Assembly (NCBI RefSeq): GCF_014635085.1
Contig: NZ_BMCH01000005.1
Span: 62,001 to 126,000, forward strand
Origin: Asaia siamensis
GTDB lineage: Bacteria; Pseudomonadota; Alphaproteobacteria; Acetobacterales; Acetobacteraceae
DNA length: 64,000 bases
Reading direction: 5' to 3'
The translations under genes and the position numbers were made by a program. Within the stretch, counting starts at the first letter, position 1, and each line of letters starts with the position of its first letter. The notes beneath the pieces are model-generated. The model saw nothing but the letters and a program-made list of their open reading frames with translations, was not told the origin of the DNA and did not search any database. Below, in pieces: positions 35,837 to 43,956 of this stretch.

Positions 35837-37092
35837 TGGATCGTCCGATCATTTATGCGGGGGCCGTCCCCTTCGACACGGATCTGCTGCGCTTTGGCCG
35901 TTATGCCAAAGAGGGACTTGGGCGGTTTGCAGAGATGCTTGTGGGTAGTCAGACGATCATGGCCTCGGGTCTCATCTGCCAGATGTCTGACAGCGATCTG
36001 TCGGTCACGATCGGGCGCGGGGCAATCATGGCGCCGGATGCGCTTGATGCGGCGCATATCGGGGGAATTTCGGCGGGGCTTGATGCTGATTTTTCAATAA
36101 CCCAGGCCCTGTTTTACAACGATGCGCCCCAGACCCTGACTATTCCCCTAACGGGCGTCGATATCACCCTCTACGCGGTCTGTCGCGTGCAGGATGATAC
36201 GCTGGATGTGCTGCCATTTTACAATGCGGAAAAACCGGACCAGACGATGGCGGGGCCGGATAACCGCGGGAAAGCGCTGCCCACTCGTCGCACGGGCCGT
36301 ATCAGTTTCGCGGCAGGGGTGAGTGCGCCTTTTGCTGCAGGGGCCATTATCGTGCCGCTTTATGTCATGAGCATTCCTGCCGGGATTGGCACATTGAGCT
36401 CTATTGTCCCGCGTCAAAGCAGGGTGTTTCTTCCCGCTCTTCCCGAGCTGGCGACGATGAGGTTTGCCCAGCAGATCAGCCAGCCTCAGGCGCTTTGTGT
36501 CGCCAGCCAGATCCTGACGATACCGGAATGGGCGCGTCAGGTTGAATTGCGGGTTATCGGCGGTGGTGGCGGTGGTGCATCGAGTAACGCCCTGACGCCA
36601 GATGTCGGGTCTTTTTCAGGCGGAGGCGGTGGAGCAGGAGGTGATTGCTGGGGGATCTATTCCGTTGATCCGACCAGAAATGCGTCGCTTTCGGTCACGG
36701 TCGGGCAAGGTGGCTCGGCTGGTCAACGAGGAGGACCAAGTTTTGTGACCTATGACGGCACACCGTTTCTTACCTCGGATGGGGGTGGTTCGGCGTATTT
36801 CGCAGCCGCGCAGATGGCGCTGGGGGGTGATGGCGGCGGCACCGGGGGAGGAACCCTCTGGAACCAGACAGGCGGTGGCGGAAGCGACGGTCAGAACGGT
36901 ACTGTCGTGTTCGCCGGTAATGGCGCCAATGGCCCATGGGGTGGCGGTGGCAAGGCAGGGTATCTTCTCGGCGCCAATGCCACGCGTTATGGCGCAGGTG
37001 GAGGCGGCGCCTATTCCACACGCGTCGCTGGCCAGACGGCAGCTGGCGGGCGTGGCTATCAGGGGCTGGTGATCTATCGCTTCCTCCATTGA
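35836..37092 (+). CDS. Phage tail fibre with glycine-rich adhesin tip
   Basis: A 418-residue protein. The N-terminal 230 residues are an attachment/shaft region (MDRPIIYAGAVPFDTDLLRF). From about residue 235 the sequence becomes Gly-rich with runs such as VIGGGGGGASSN, SGGGGGAGGDC, GGDGGGTGGGT and GAGGGGAYST, and ends GYQGLVIYRFLH. Alternating Gly runs and short motifs resemble polyglycine-II adhesin tips of T-even-like phages. Start at ATG 35836, overlapping the previous stop (TGATG); a longer frame from 35665 is rejected. Last gene of the cluster. Confidence 0.78.
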   Translation: MDRPIIYAGAVPFDTDLLRFGRYAKEGLGRFAEMLVGSQTIMASGLICQMSDSDLSVTIGRGAIMAPDALDAAHIGGISAGLDADFSITQALFYNDAPQTLTIPLTGVDITLYAVCRVQDDTLDVLPFYNAEKPDQTMAGPDNRGKALPTRRTGRISFAAGVSAPFAAGAIIVPLYVMSIPAGIGTLSSIVPRQSRVFLPALPELATMRFAQQISQPQALCVASQILTIPEWARQVELRVIGGGGGGASSNALTPDVGSFSGGGGGAGGDCWGIYSVDPTRNASLSVTVGQGGSAGQRGGPSFVTYDGTPFLTSDGGGSAYFAAAQMALGGDGGGTGGGTLWNQTGGGGSDGQNGTVVFAGNGANGPWGGGGKAGYLLGANATRYGAGGGGAYSTRVAGQTAAGGRGYQGLVIYRFLH

Positions 37093-37104
37093 AGGTGGAG
37101 GAAG
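37080..37104. terminator. Hairpin at prophage right end, between convergent genes
   Basis: CTTCCTCCA (37080-37088) and TGGAGGAAG (37096-37104) form a perfect 9-bp stem with a 7-nt loop. It covers the last codons and stop of the tail-fibre gene and ends 8 bp before the cytochrome gene stop, so it may serve both strands. No T-run. Confidence 0.55.
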
Positions 37105-37112
37105 CGTCGAAT

Positions 37113-38438
37113 TCAGTTGAAGGGTTTCGGGGGTGGGGTGTTGATCCATTCCGCATTACGATCGCGGAAATTGCGCACATCGGCTGCGGTAACGCTGCTT
37201 CCGGAATTGCCCCAGCTCTGTCGAATGAACGTTACGACATCGGCGACTTCCTGATCGTTGAGCACATGACCGAAGCCGGGCATGGTCAGGGCCGATGGGG
37301 CTTTCTCTGTCGGCGCCACCGTTGCACCCCGCAGAACGATCAGGATCAGCGACCCAGGGTCCTTGTCCATGAGCGTCGGGTTGCCAGCCAGAGGCGGGAA
37401 AGCCGGGGCGTAGCCACGCCCATCCGTCCGATGGCAGGCAGCGCATCGGTCGACATAGGTTTTGGCGCCTGCTGTTGGAAGCTGTCCCTTTCGCAGGGCT
37501 TTCGCCACGGTGTGATCGATTTCCCAGGGCTTCTCGCCCTTGCGGGCTGGTAGCGACGTCTTGAGATAGCGGGCAATGGCATGCAGATCGGCTGTGCTGA
37601 GATGCTGTGTGCCGTGTGTAATGGCATCGCTCATGCCGCCAAAGGCAGAGCCCTTTTCGCTTCGTCCGGTGGCAAGGAAGGCAACGATGTCATCCTCGCT
37701 CCAGCGGCCGAGACCGGTGCGGTCATCCTGCCTCAGATTGACAGGCGTCCAACCATCGACGGCCGCACCGCCTGAGAGGAATACATCGCCTTCATCGCTT
37801 GAAAGGGCTTTTTCCTGCATCGTCAGAGCGCGTGGCGTATGGCAGGCGCCGCAATGGCCCGGCCCTTCGACCAGATAGGCACCACGGGCAATTTCGGCAT
37901 CTGGAAAGCGGCGATTGGCGTTGCTCAAGGCGGCTTTCGGTGTCGGGGCGAAAGCCCAGCGCCAGAGGGTCATGGGCCATCTCATGGAGAGTGGCCAGTG
38001 AATGGCATTGGTAGGTGCCGATTGGGCAATCGGCGCTACACCTTCATGAAAATAGACCCAGAGTGCATGAATGTCGGCATCAGTCATGCGCGCATAGGAG
38101 GGGAAGGGCATGGCCGGGTAGAGGGGCTTGTCATTCCTGCCTATGCCTCGACGAAGGGCATTGGAGAAATCAGTTTCGGTATAGCTGCCAATGCCATGCT
38201 GTTTGTCGGGCGTGATATTGGGCGCATACAGCGTGCCGATGGGCAGGCCGAAGGGGTTGCCGCCGCCATAAGGCGCTGCGGCATCATGCGTATGACAGGC
38301 CGAGCAATCGGCTGCTGCTGCCAGATAGCGACCTTTGTCGATGAGTGCCTGTTGCGGGTTTTCCTGCGCCTCGGCCCGTACCGAACCAGCAAGACCGAAA
38401 ACGGCAAGCAGCGCCAGGCCGGTTTTTCGCGCGAGCAT
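37113..38438 (-). CDS. Triheme cytochrome c subunit of membrane dehydrogenase
   Basis: Passes electrons from the FAD subunit to membrane ubiquinone. From ATG 38438 (441 residues) it has a signal peptide cleaved near SVRA-EAQ, then three c-type heme sites: CSACH (45-49), CGACH and CAACH, each with a following Met region. Matches the cytochrome subunit of acetic-acid-bacterial gluconate, sorbitol and alcohol dehydrogenases. A longer frame from 38501 lies inside the FAD gene and is rejected. Its ATG shares one base with the FAD gene stop. Periplasmic, probably anchored by its C-terminal amphipathic part. Confidence 0.92.
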   Translation of the reverse strand: MLARKTGLALLAVFGLAGSVRAEAQENPQQALIDKGRYLAAAADCSACHTHDAAAPYGGGNPFGLPIGTLYAPNITPDKQHGIGSYTETDFSNALRRGIGRNDKPLYPAMPFPSYARMTDADIHALWVYFHEGVAPIAQSAPTNAIHWPLSMRWPMTLWRWAFAPTPKAALSNANRRFPDAEIARGAYLVEGPGHCGACHTPRALTMQEKALSSDEGDVFLSGGAAVDGWTPVNLRQDDRTGLGRWSEDDIVAFLATGRSEKGSAFGGMSDAITHGTQHLSTADLHAIARYLKTSLPARKGEKPWEIDHTVAKALRKGQLPTAGAKTYVDRCAACHRTDGRGYAPAFPPLAGNPTLMDKDPGSLILIVLRGATVAPTEKAPSALTMPGFGHVLNDQEVADVVTFIRQSWGNSGSSVTAADVRNFRDRNAEWINTPPPKPFN

Positions 38439-40216
38439 CACAACGCCACCAGCGGGCCGGGCTGGGCCAGATAGGTAGTACGGATATGATGCGCTGCCCA
38501 ATAGGCAAGAGCGGCGACGGTGCCGGTAGGATTATAGCCCATCCCCTGGGGAAAGGCGTTCGAGCCGATGACGAAGACGTTTGAGACATCCCAGCTCTGA
38601 AGATAGCGGTTGAGGGCGCTGTCGGTCGGGCTCGTACCCATGACGGCACCGCCGCCAAGATGGGTTGTCTGATAGCGACGGGTATCGAAGGCCTCGCCGT
38701 GTTCAAGCCTGCCGAGTTCGTAGCGTCTGGCGCCGAGTGCCTTCATGATCGGTTCGATCTTGCCGACGACATACTGGTTCATGCGGATATCGTTTTCCTT
38801 CCAGGTGAAGGTCATGCGCAGCAGGGGCTGACCGTAGCTGTCACGCCAGGTCGGATCGAGATCGAGATAGACATCGCGATAGGCCATGTTGCTGCCATGC
38901 GCATCCATGGCCATGGAATGACGATAGGTATCGACCAGACCAGCCTTGTAGCCTGCGCCCCAGCGCGGTGCTGATTTGCCGCCGCCATTCATCGCCGCAG
39001 CGATAGGTTTGACGCCTGCCTGGTTGACCCAGACTGGCGAGCCACCGATGAAGCCCAGCGGACCATGATCGAAATTATCGCTGTTGAAATCATCAAGAGC
39101 GACACCCGCCCCACCGGCACCGACAAACTGGTTGGTAAACTGCTTTTCCGGGAGCCAGGCCCGTGAGGTCGTGATCGTCTGATAGACGAAATTACGTCCG
39201 ACGACACCGGTATTGCTGATGGGGTCATAGGGCTTGCCGATGCCCGAAAGCAGCATCAGATGCACGTTATGGAACTGGAAGGCCGCCAGAATGACCAGAT
39301 CGGCCTCGATGGTCTTCTCGCGATTTTCACGCTGGTCGAGATAGGTGACGCCTGTTGCCTTGCGTCGGTCGCTGTCGAGATTGACCTTCAGGACATGAGC
39401 GTCAGTGATCAGTGTGAAGTCAGCATCGTAACGCAGTGCCGGGAGAATATTGATGTTCGGCGAGGCCTTTGAATACATGTAGCAGTCATAGCCGCTGCAA
39501 TAACCGCAGAAATTACACGGGCCCATCTGCAAGCCATAAGTATTGGTATATTGCATTGAGGCATTGGCCGCTGGCAGGGCGTAAGGATGATATCCGACAT
39601 CAGATGCCGCCTTGCGGAACAGGCTCGCTGTATAGACGTCCTGCATGGCAGGCAGAGGGAACTTGTCACTGCGCGAAGGCGCAAACACATTGCCATTCCC
39701 GACAATCTGACCGTTGACCTTGTAGGCCTCTCCCGATGTGCCGAACACCTTTTCAGCCTTGTCGAAAAAAGGCTCAAGCTCCTCATAGGTGACGCCGTAA
39801 TCCTGCAAATTCATCCCTTCGGGAATGAATTTGGCGCCGTAGCGGTCGATGACATGGCTGCGCAGACGCAGATCATCGGGGGCTGCGCGAAAATGTACGC
39901 CCGACCAGTGCAATCCGGCGCCGCCTACGCCTTCACCCGGCAGAAACGCTGCAAGCTGACGATAGGGGAGTGCCGTCTGGTTGACGGTGTTGCGGATGGT
40001 GACAGTTGTCTTGGCAGGGTTCTGAAATAGTCTGTGCCTGATGGCGCCGCGCAGTTCGTCGATCGAGCCGGGATAGGTGCCTTCAGTCGCGGTCGAGCGT
40101 TCCGGGCCGCGTTCAAGCATGACGACGCTACGCCCTGCCTCGCGCATTTCCTTCGCGAGAATGGCGCCTGCCCAGCCTGCGCCAATAATGACTACGTCAG
40201 TCCGTTTTGTTGTCAT
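38438..40216 (-). CDS. FAD-dependent GMC dehydrogenase subunit, gluconate-dehydrogenase type
   Basis: Catalytic subunit oxidising a sugar acid or polyol in the periplasm. 592 residues from ATG 40216. Rossmann FAD motif VVIIGAGWAGAILAKEM, the family segment PYRQLAAFLPGEGVGGAGLHW, a Cys-rich MGPCNFCGYCSGYDCYMYSKAS (a likely Fe-S or disulfide cluster region seen in GADH-type large subunits), and the C-terminal TTHLGGGAVMGTSPTDSALN with the active-site His. Resembles GndL of Gluconobacter more than fructose dehydrogenase. No signal peptide; exported bound to the Tat small subunit. Substrate (gluconate, 2-ketogluconate or sorbitol) is not certain. Confidence 0.88.
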   Translation of the reverse strand: MTTKRTDVVIIGAGWAGAILAKEMREAGRSVVMLERGPERSTATEGTYPGSIDELRGAIRHRLFQNPAKTTVTIRNTVNQTALPYRQLAAFLPGEGVGGAGLHWSGVHFRAAPDDLRLRSHVIDRYGAKFIPEGMNLQDYGVTYEELEPFFDKAEKVFGTSGEAYKVNGQIVGNGNVFAPSRSDKFPLPAMQDVYTASLFRKAASDVGYHPYALPAANASMQYTNTYGLQMGPCNFCGYCSGYDCYMYSKASPNINILPALRYDADFTLITDAHVLKVNLDSDRRKATGVTYLDQRENREKTIEADLVILAAFQFHNVHLMLLSGIGKPYDPISNTGVVGRNFVYQTITTSRAWLPEKQFTNQFVGAGGAGVALDDFNSDNFDHGPLGFIGGSPVWVNQAGVKPIAAAMNGGGKSAPRWGAGYKAGLVDTYRHSMAMDAHGSNMAYRDVYLDLDPTWRDSYGQPLLRMTFTWKENDIRMNQYVVGKIEPIMKALGARRYELGRLEHGEAFDTRRYQTTHLGGGAVMGTSPTDSALNRYLQSWDVSNVFVIGSNAFPQGMGYNPTGTVAALAYWAAHHIRTTYLAQPGPLVAL

Positions 40217-40242
40217 GCGTTTGGAACTCGAATAAGTGACGC

Positions 40243-40935
40243 TCAGGCCTTCTGGCCGCTGATCGATACAGGGCCAAACGGATAGGCTGCGCCTTCCTGA
40301 TTGACCCAATCCATGAAATCGGCTCTCGCGCCGGGGAAAGCGAGCAGGATCCAGCCTTCCATATTGCGGTTGCCCCCATGGATCGGATCGGAAAAAACAC
40401 CTTCGAGTGTATTGCGGCGCAATTGCTCGAAAAAGAGTCGCGCATTGAGTTCAGGAAAATGAACAGCGCCTCCCTCGAAGGCTGTCAGGATTTCGACCTG
40501 CTCTTCCGGGTGCAGATCGGCGAAATCCCTGCCGCGTTCGGTGCGGGCGTAATGATTGGCCGCGCCAATGCCCTTGCGATACAGATCGCGCGGCGCAAAA
40601 GGGAGCTGGTAGCCGAGATTGGCAGGCCCGTCCTGAAAGGGGCCAGACATATACCAGAGCTCACCCCGGCCATAAGGCGTATCCATCTGTCGGTCGATGA
40701 AGCCGGGAACGTTCAGAGCTGTTGCGCCCGGGCCAAGATCGTCATGCGGGAAGATGCAATCGCAGGCGGCTTCAAGAAAACGCATCTCGTCAGGCGTGAA
40801 AAAAACCGGCTTGCCGTCGATCTGTGCTGCGGCCCGCGCCCGGGCGGGAAAATCATGTCCGGCGAGAAGGAGGAAAGCGGTAGTGCCTGCCGCATTTTTG
40901 ACGAAGCGGCGGCGTGAAGACGAAGGCGCGCTCAA
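40243..40935 (-). CDS. Small (gamma) subunit of membrane dehydrogenase, Tat-exported
   Basis: Gluconate 2-dehydrogenase subunit 3 family; a chaperone-like subunit that carries the FAD subunit through Tat. 230 residues from TTG 40935, which has CAGGAG six bases upstream; the longer TTG start at 41019 has none. Tat signal SRRRFVK (7-13) with hydrophobic core TAFLLLAG and ARARA cleavage. Mature part contains LEAACDCIFPHDDLGPGA and GGNRNMEGWILLAFPGARADF, the family core. First gene of the S-L-C operon, 26 bp from the FAD gene. Confidence 0.88.
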   Translation of the reverse strand: MSAPSSSRRRFVKNAAGTTAFLLLAGHDFPARARAAAQIDGKPVFFTPDEMRFLEAACDCIFPHDDLGPGATALNVPGFIDRQMDTPYGRGELWYMSGPFQDGPANLGYQLPFAPRDLYRKGIGAANHYARTERGRDFADLHPEEQVEILTAFEGGAVHFPELNARLFFEQLRRNTLEGVFSDPIHGGNRNMEGWILLAFPGARADFMDWVNQEGAAYPFGPVSISGQKA

Positions 40936-41030
40936 CCTGTTCTCCTGACGGAACAACGATGGGGGATGCCCATCATCTGGGCAACGCCCCCTTCTTCGCG
41001 ATTGCGTGAGGAAATGCAAGCAGGTTTCTG

Positions 41031-41064
41031 CCTTGCCCGTCCGGCTTCAGGGCGACGGGCAAGG
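41031..41064. terminator. Hairpin between lipoprotein and dehydrogenase operon
   Basis: CCTTGCCCGTC (41031-41041) and GACGGGCAAGG (41054-41064) are perfect 11-bp arms with a 12-nt loop. It lies 18 bp past the lipoprotein stop on the minus strand and ahead of the dehydrogenase operon, so it probably ends the hslO-to-lipoprotein transcript. No T-run. Confidence 0.65.
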
Positions 41065-41081
41065 TCGGGGGTGAATTCCCG

Positions 41082-41945
41082 TTACGAATGACCGGACGGA
41101 AGGGAGAGAACGCCCGGTTTAGGCGATTTCACAGCCGGAGCGGCTGGTGCGTCATCATCGCCAAGCGGAAAGATGGCGTCAGGGCCTTGCAGTTTGGCTG
41201 CAGGAGCAGAAGCTGCGGGTGCTGCGCTAAGGGCGGTGCTGCTGTTTGCTGCCGGGGCGGGGGCAGATTGAGCTGTTGCTGCAGGGGCATTGGCGGTCGA
41301 GATCGAGGGCGCGGCAAGGGGGGCACCCGGGCCGATATCCTGTTGCTGAATTGCGCCTTGCAGGGGGGCGCCACTGGCATCGACAAGCCAGTCATGAAGC
41401 GATTTCTTGATCTGGAACTCAAGCTCGACATTCATGTCCTGCATCATCTGGGATGTCAGGTCGTAAAGGACAGCAGGAGATTCCGGGTTTTTGTCGCCCG
41501 GGTTGAGACTGCGGGTGATATGAGCCAGCGCGTAGCCGGCGCGACCGCCCGAAGGCGCGGAAAGATCAACATGAGCCTCGAGTTCACCCAGAAGCGTACC
41601 GCCCGGTGCATGGAGGATACTTGCCTTGGTGATGGTGAAGGTGCCGCTGCCCTCTGTTCCGCTGGCGATCAGGCGATCACGAGCCATCTGTTCGAGCGCC
41701 TGCTGGGGCGTTGTAGGCGCCTTGCCGGAAATATCGCCGGGCGTTGAGCCAGGAGGCGCCGTATCGACAATTTCGATATGGGCAACGTTGAGGTGCATCT
41801 TGCTAAGATAGTTATAGTCGAGCGGCGCAAAGCTCTGCGGTTCGCTGTCGCCGCATGCTGTCAGCAGGGGGGAAATGCTGCCAAGAGCGAGGAAGAGTGA
41901 ACCGAAACGGAGAAAGTTCTTAACTCTGGATGGACTTTGCGACAT
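41082..41945 (-). CDS. Lipoprotein of unknown function
   Basis: A 287-residue lipoprotein: hydrophobic signal and lipobox LLTAC (Cys31). The middle (about 45-195) is a folded domain with YNYLSKMHLNVAHIEIVD, PQQALEQMARDRLIASG and SQMMQDMNVELEFQIKKSLHDWL, a pattern seen in conserved acetic-acid-bacterial lipoproteins of unknown role. The last 90 residues are Ala/Pro-rich low complexity. Last gene of the hslO-unknown-lipoprotein run. A cell-envelope assembly role is only a guess. Confidence 0.75.
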   Translation of the reverse strand: MSQSPSRVKNFLRFGSLFLALGSISPLLTACGDSEPQSFAPLDYNYLSKMHLNVAHIEIVDTAPPGSTPGDISGKAPTTPQQALEQMARDRLIASGTEGSGTFTITKASILHAPGGTLLGELEAHVDLSAPSGGRAGYALAHITRSLNPGDKNPESPAVLYDLTSQMMQDMNVELEFQIKKSLHDWLVDASGAPLQGAIQQQDIGPGAPLAAPSISTANAPAATAQSAPAPAANSSTALSAAPAASAPAAKLQGPDAIFPLGDDDAPAAPAVKSPKPGVLSLPSGHS

Positions 41946-41973
41946 GAGCGGCTCCTGGCTATGCGTCTCGACT

Positions 41974-42987
41974 TCAGGTCTTTTTTACTAGAGAGCGTAG
42001 TCGCCCGAAAAGACGCCCCGACTGTTTCTTTTCCTGTCTCTGGTCCTGAGACGCCGGTGCAGCAATCTCGGACGGGTTCTGGTGCAGGAAGGCCCATGAT
42101 TCTGAAATCATGTCGGCAGATGTTGTCTCGGGCGCAGGAGGGAGCGAGCTGTCGGCTTCGATTTCGACCAGAAGGGAAGAGGCACTTCCAAGGCCATAGT
42201 CACGCGCCTCGAAAGCCTGGGCATCGGCGATGGTCGCAGCATGATGCGGATTGCTGAGATACCAGCCCAGAATCATGGCAGGCAACATGCCCGCCATGTT
42301 TTCATCGCTGACGAGCAGGTTGGCCTTGGGGCAATAAAAGCTGGGTGGTTTGTCGAGCTGTCTCTCCCACCATGACAGGTAGAAGGTGCAGTCCGCTTCA
42401 GGATCGTAGAAGCGATGGATGAGCTGATGCTCGATGACGAATGAAATCTGCGATCGCAGGGGCCTGTCGCTCAGGGGGGAGAGAACGACCAGCGATTCCG
42501 GCCCGATCCGTGTGCCCAGCAAGCGCCGGACCTGTCGTGAGGAAAGCGTTCTTTCATCGAGCGTTGCGAGATCCTGATCCTGTTCGGTCAGAGAGGTTTG
42601 GGTCTGACGCATGTCAGTCAGAACACGGACGCACCATGCCGCAGCAAGCTGTGTCGCCAAAAAGAGCGGCATACGCGGCGCGCCATCAAGCGACGTGGGG
42701 GCGGCACTGAGCGAATGTCGTGCCAGCTCGTCAAACCAGGGAGCAACAGCAGCGAGAACCTGCTGCGGGTGCAGGCGCTGCACCACCTCGATATGAGAGC
42801 CGCAATAATAATTTTCACCATCGAGATACCAGACCGCCTGACGCCCGCTCATCGCGTCGCTCAGGGTCAGGCACCTGATGTCGTCATCCAGGGCGATGAT
42901 CTCCTGCGGAGTCCACTGATCATAAAGGGCAGTCAGTGTCTCTCCGTCCACGCGAATGCCACGCAGAAGATCATCAGCCGCGCTCAT
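41974..42987 (-). CDS. Conserved hypothetical protein
   Basis: A 337-residue soluble protein with no signal peptide or membrane helix. Notable parts: an acidic N-terminal domain (ALYDQWTPQEIIALDDDIRCL), WYLDGENYYCGSHIEVVQRL, a central IGPESLVVLSPLSDRPLRSQISFVIEHQLIHRFYDPEADC, and a basic C-terminus (GRLFGRLRSLVKKT). No family recognised. It is coupled to hslO (ATGA overlap at 42984-42987) and followed by the lipoprotein gene. Confidence 0.75.
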   Translation of the reverse strand: MSAADDLLRGIRVDGETLTALYDQWTPQEIIALDDDIRCLTLSDAMSGRQAVWYLDGENYYCGSHIEVVQRLHPQQVLAAVAPWFDELARHSLSAAPTSLDGAPRMPLFLATQLAAAWCVRVLTDMRQTQTSLTEQDQDLATLDERTLSSRQVRRLLGTRIGPESLVVLSPLSDRPLRSQISFVIEHQLIHRFYDPEADCTFYLSWWERQLDKPPSFYCPKANLLVSDENMAGMLPAMILGWYLSNPHHAATIADAQAFEARDYGLGSASSLLVEIEADSSLPPAPETTSADMISESWAFLHQNPSEIAAPASQDQRQEKKQSGRLFGRLRSLVKKT

Positions 42988-43901
42988 CGCGCGATCTCGT
43001 TACGGTCGAAGCGGAACCCGACGTTGCAGAATTCGCAGTTCATGGTGATCTGCCCTTCCTCGGCCATATGGTCGAGATCGTCTTCCGGGAAAGTCGACAA
43101 TACGCTCGCCAGCCTGGCGCGATTGCAACGGCATCCAAGGCTTACCACTCTGGGGCGATCGATTAGGACGTCCTGCGTGCCGAACAGGCGCTCGACCAGT
43201 GTTGTGGAGCTTAAGGCCGGATCGAAAAGTTCAGATGCCTTGAGGGTGTTGCCGAGGATACAGGCAGTTTCCCATGCGTCCTCATCCGCGCCCTGCTCGG
43301 AAGCAATGCCGCCTTCGGCTGCGATCTTTTCCAGCATCAGGGCGCCAGCCTGCCAGCCCTCATCGGTCTTTTCGCAATAGAGGCGCATCCAGCACTCGTG
43401 CTGTTCGCTTGTCGCGAAATAATGCATGGCCATATCGGCCAGCGTTTCGCCCTCTAGCGCCACAATACCCTGGTGACGTTCGGTATGCGCGCCCTGATCG
43501 ATCGTGAAAGCGAAATAACCGTCACCGAGGAGTGCCTTGGCCGAGGCATGATCTGGCGTGTCTTCGGAACGCAGATAAAAGCGCAATTCGCCTGAATCGG
43601 TGCAATCGGCCACAAGCATCGAGACCGGGCCGTCGCCCTTGATCTGAAGCGAGAACGACCCCTTGAACTTGAGCCCCGCGCTGAGCCCGGCAACCAGCGA
43701 GAGGGCTTCACCAGCCAGTTGCCGCCCGCAATCGGGGATGTCATGGCGCTTCAGCATGATATCAGCCAGCTTGCCCAGTCTCACCAGACGGCCGCGCACA
43801 GGACGGTTTGCCAGATGAAACGGCGTGATCCCGTGTGAAATCACAAGGTCAGGCACCGTCTCGGGGCGCTGGGTATCAAGAAAGGCGGGTGTTTCAATCA
43901 T
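42984..43901 (-). CDS. hslO: Hsp33 redox-regulated chaperone
   Basis: Holdase activated by oxidation (HOCl, peroxide plus heat). 305 residues. The redox switch is the C-terminal zinc site: CRCNR and CEFCN (CxC and CxxC, about 30 residues apart), which release zinc on disulfide formation. Upstream are the LVAGLSAGLKFKGSFSLQIKGDGPVSMLVADCT core and RLYCEKTDEGWQAGALM. A fit with the strongly oxidative lifestyle is plausible. It follows argF on the same strand, as in other acetic acid bacteria. Confidence 0.95.
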   Translation of the reverse strand: MIETPAFLDTQRPETVPDLVISHGITPFHLANRPVRGRLVRLGKLADIMLKRHDIPDCGRQLAGEALSLVAGLSAGLKFKGSFSLQIKGDGPVSMLVADCTDSGELRFYLRSEDTPDHASAKALLGDGYFAFTIDQGAHTERHQGIVALEGETLADMAMHYFATSEQHECWMRLYCEKTDEGWQAGALMLEKIAAEGGIASEQGADEDAWETACILGNTLKASELFDPALSSTTLVERLFGTQDVLIDRPRVVSLGCRCNRARLASVLSTFPEDDLDHMAEEGQITMNCEFCNVGFRFDRNEIAR

Positions 43902-43956
43902 CGGTGTCTAGTCTGATGCTTTCCAGGGTCAGTAATGCGCCGAAGGGCAGCTGTGC

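Larger units (their letters stand above)
16946..37092 (+). mobile_element. Prophage-like cluster with head and contractile tail, no integrase/lysis genes
   Basis: About 20 kb ordered as: left operators, XRE repressor, right operators, three or four small early genes, terminase small and large, portal, scaffold-like, major capsid, connector genes, tail sheath, tube, chaperone with -1 frameshift, tape-measure-slot gene, then baseplate X, D, V, W, J, a fibre, I, a second fibre. Known: sheath plus gpD/V/W/J/I defines a P2-type contractile tail. No integrase, replication, holin, endolysin or portal protease was recognised. The right end lies 20 bp from a host gene. Either defective or kept by the host as a particle-making element. 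Confidence 0.85.

Noticed and set aside
36530-37092. Diversity-generating or tandem-repeat region in the tail fibre
   Set aside because: The repeats are Gly-codon runs of a protein domain, not exact DNA repeats, and no reverse transcriptase or template repeat is present.
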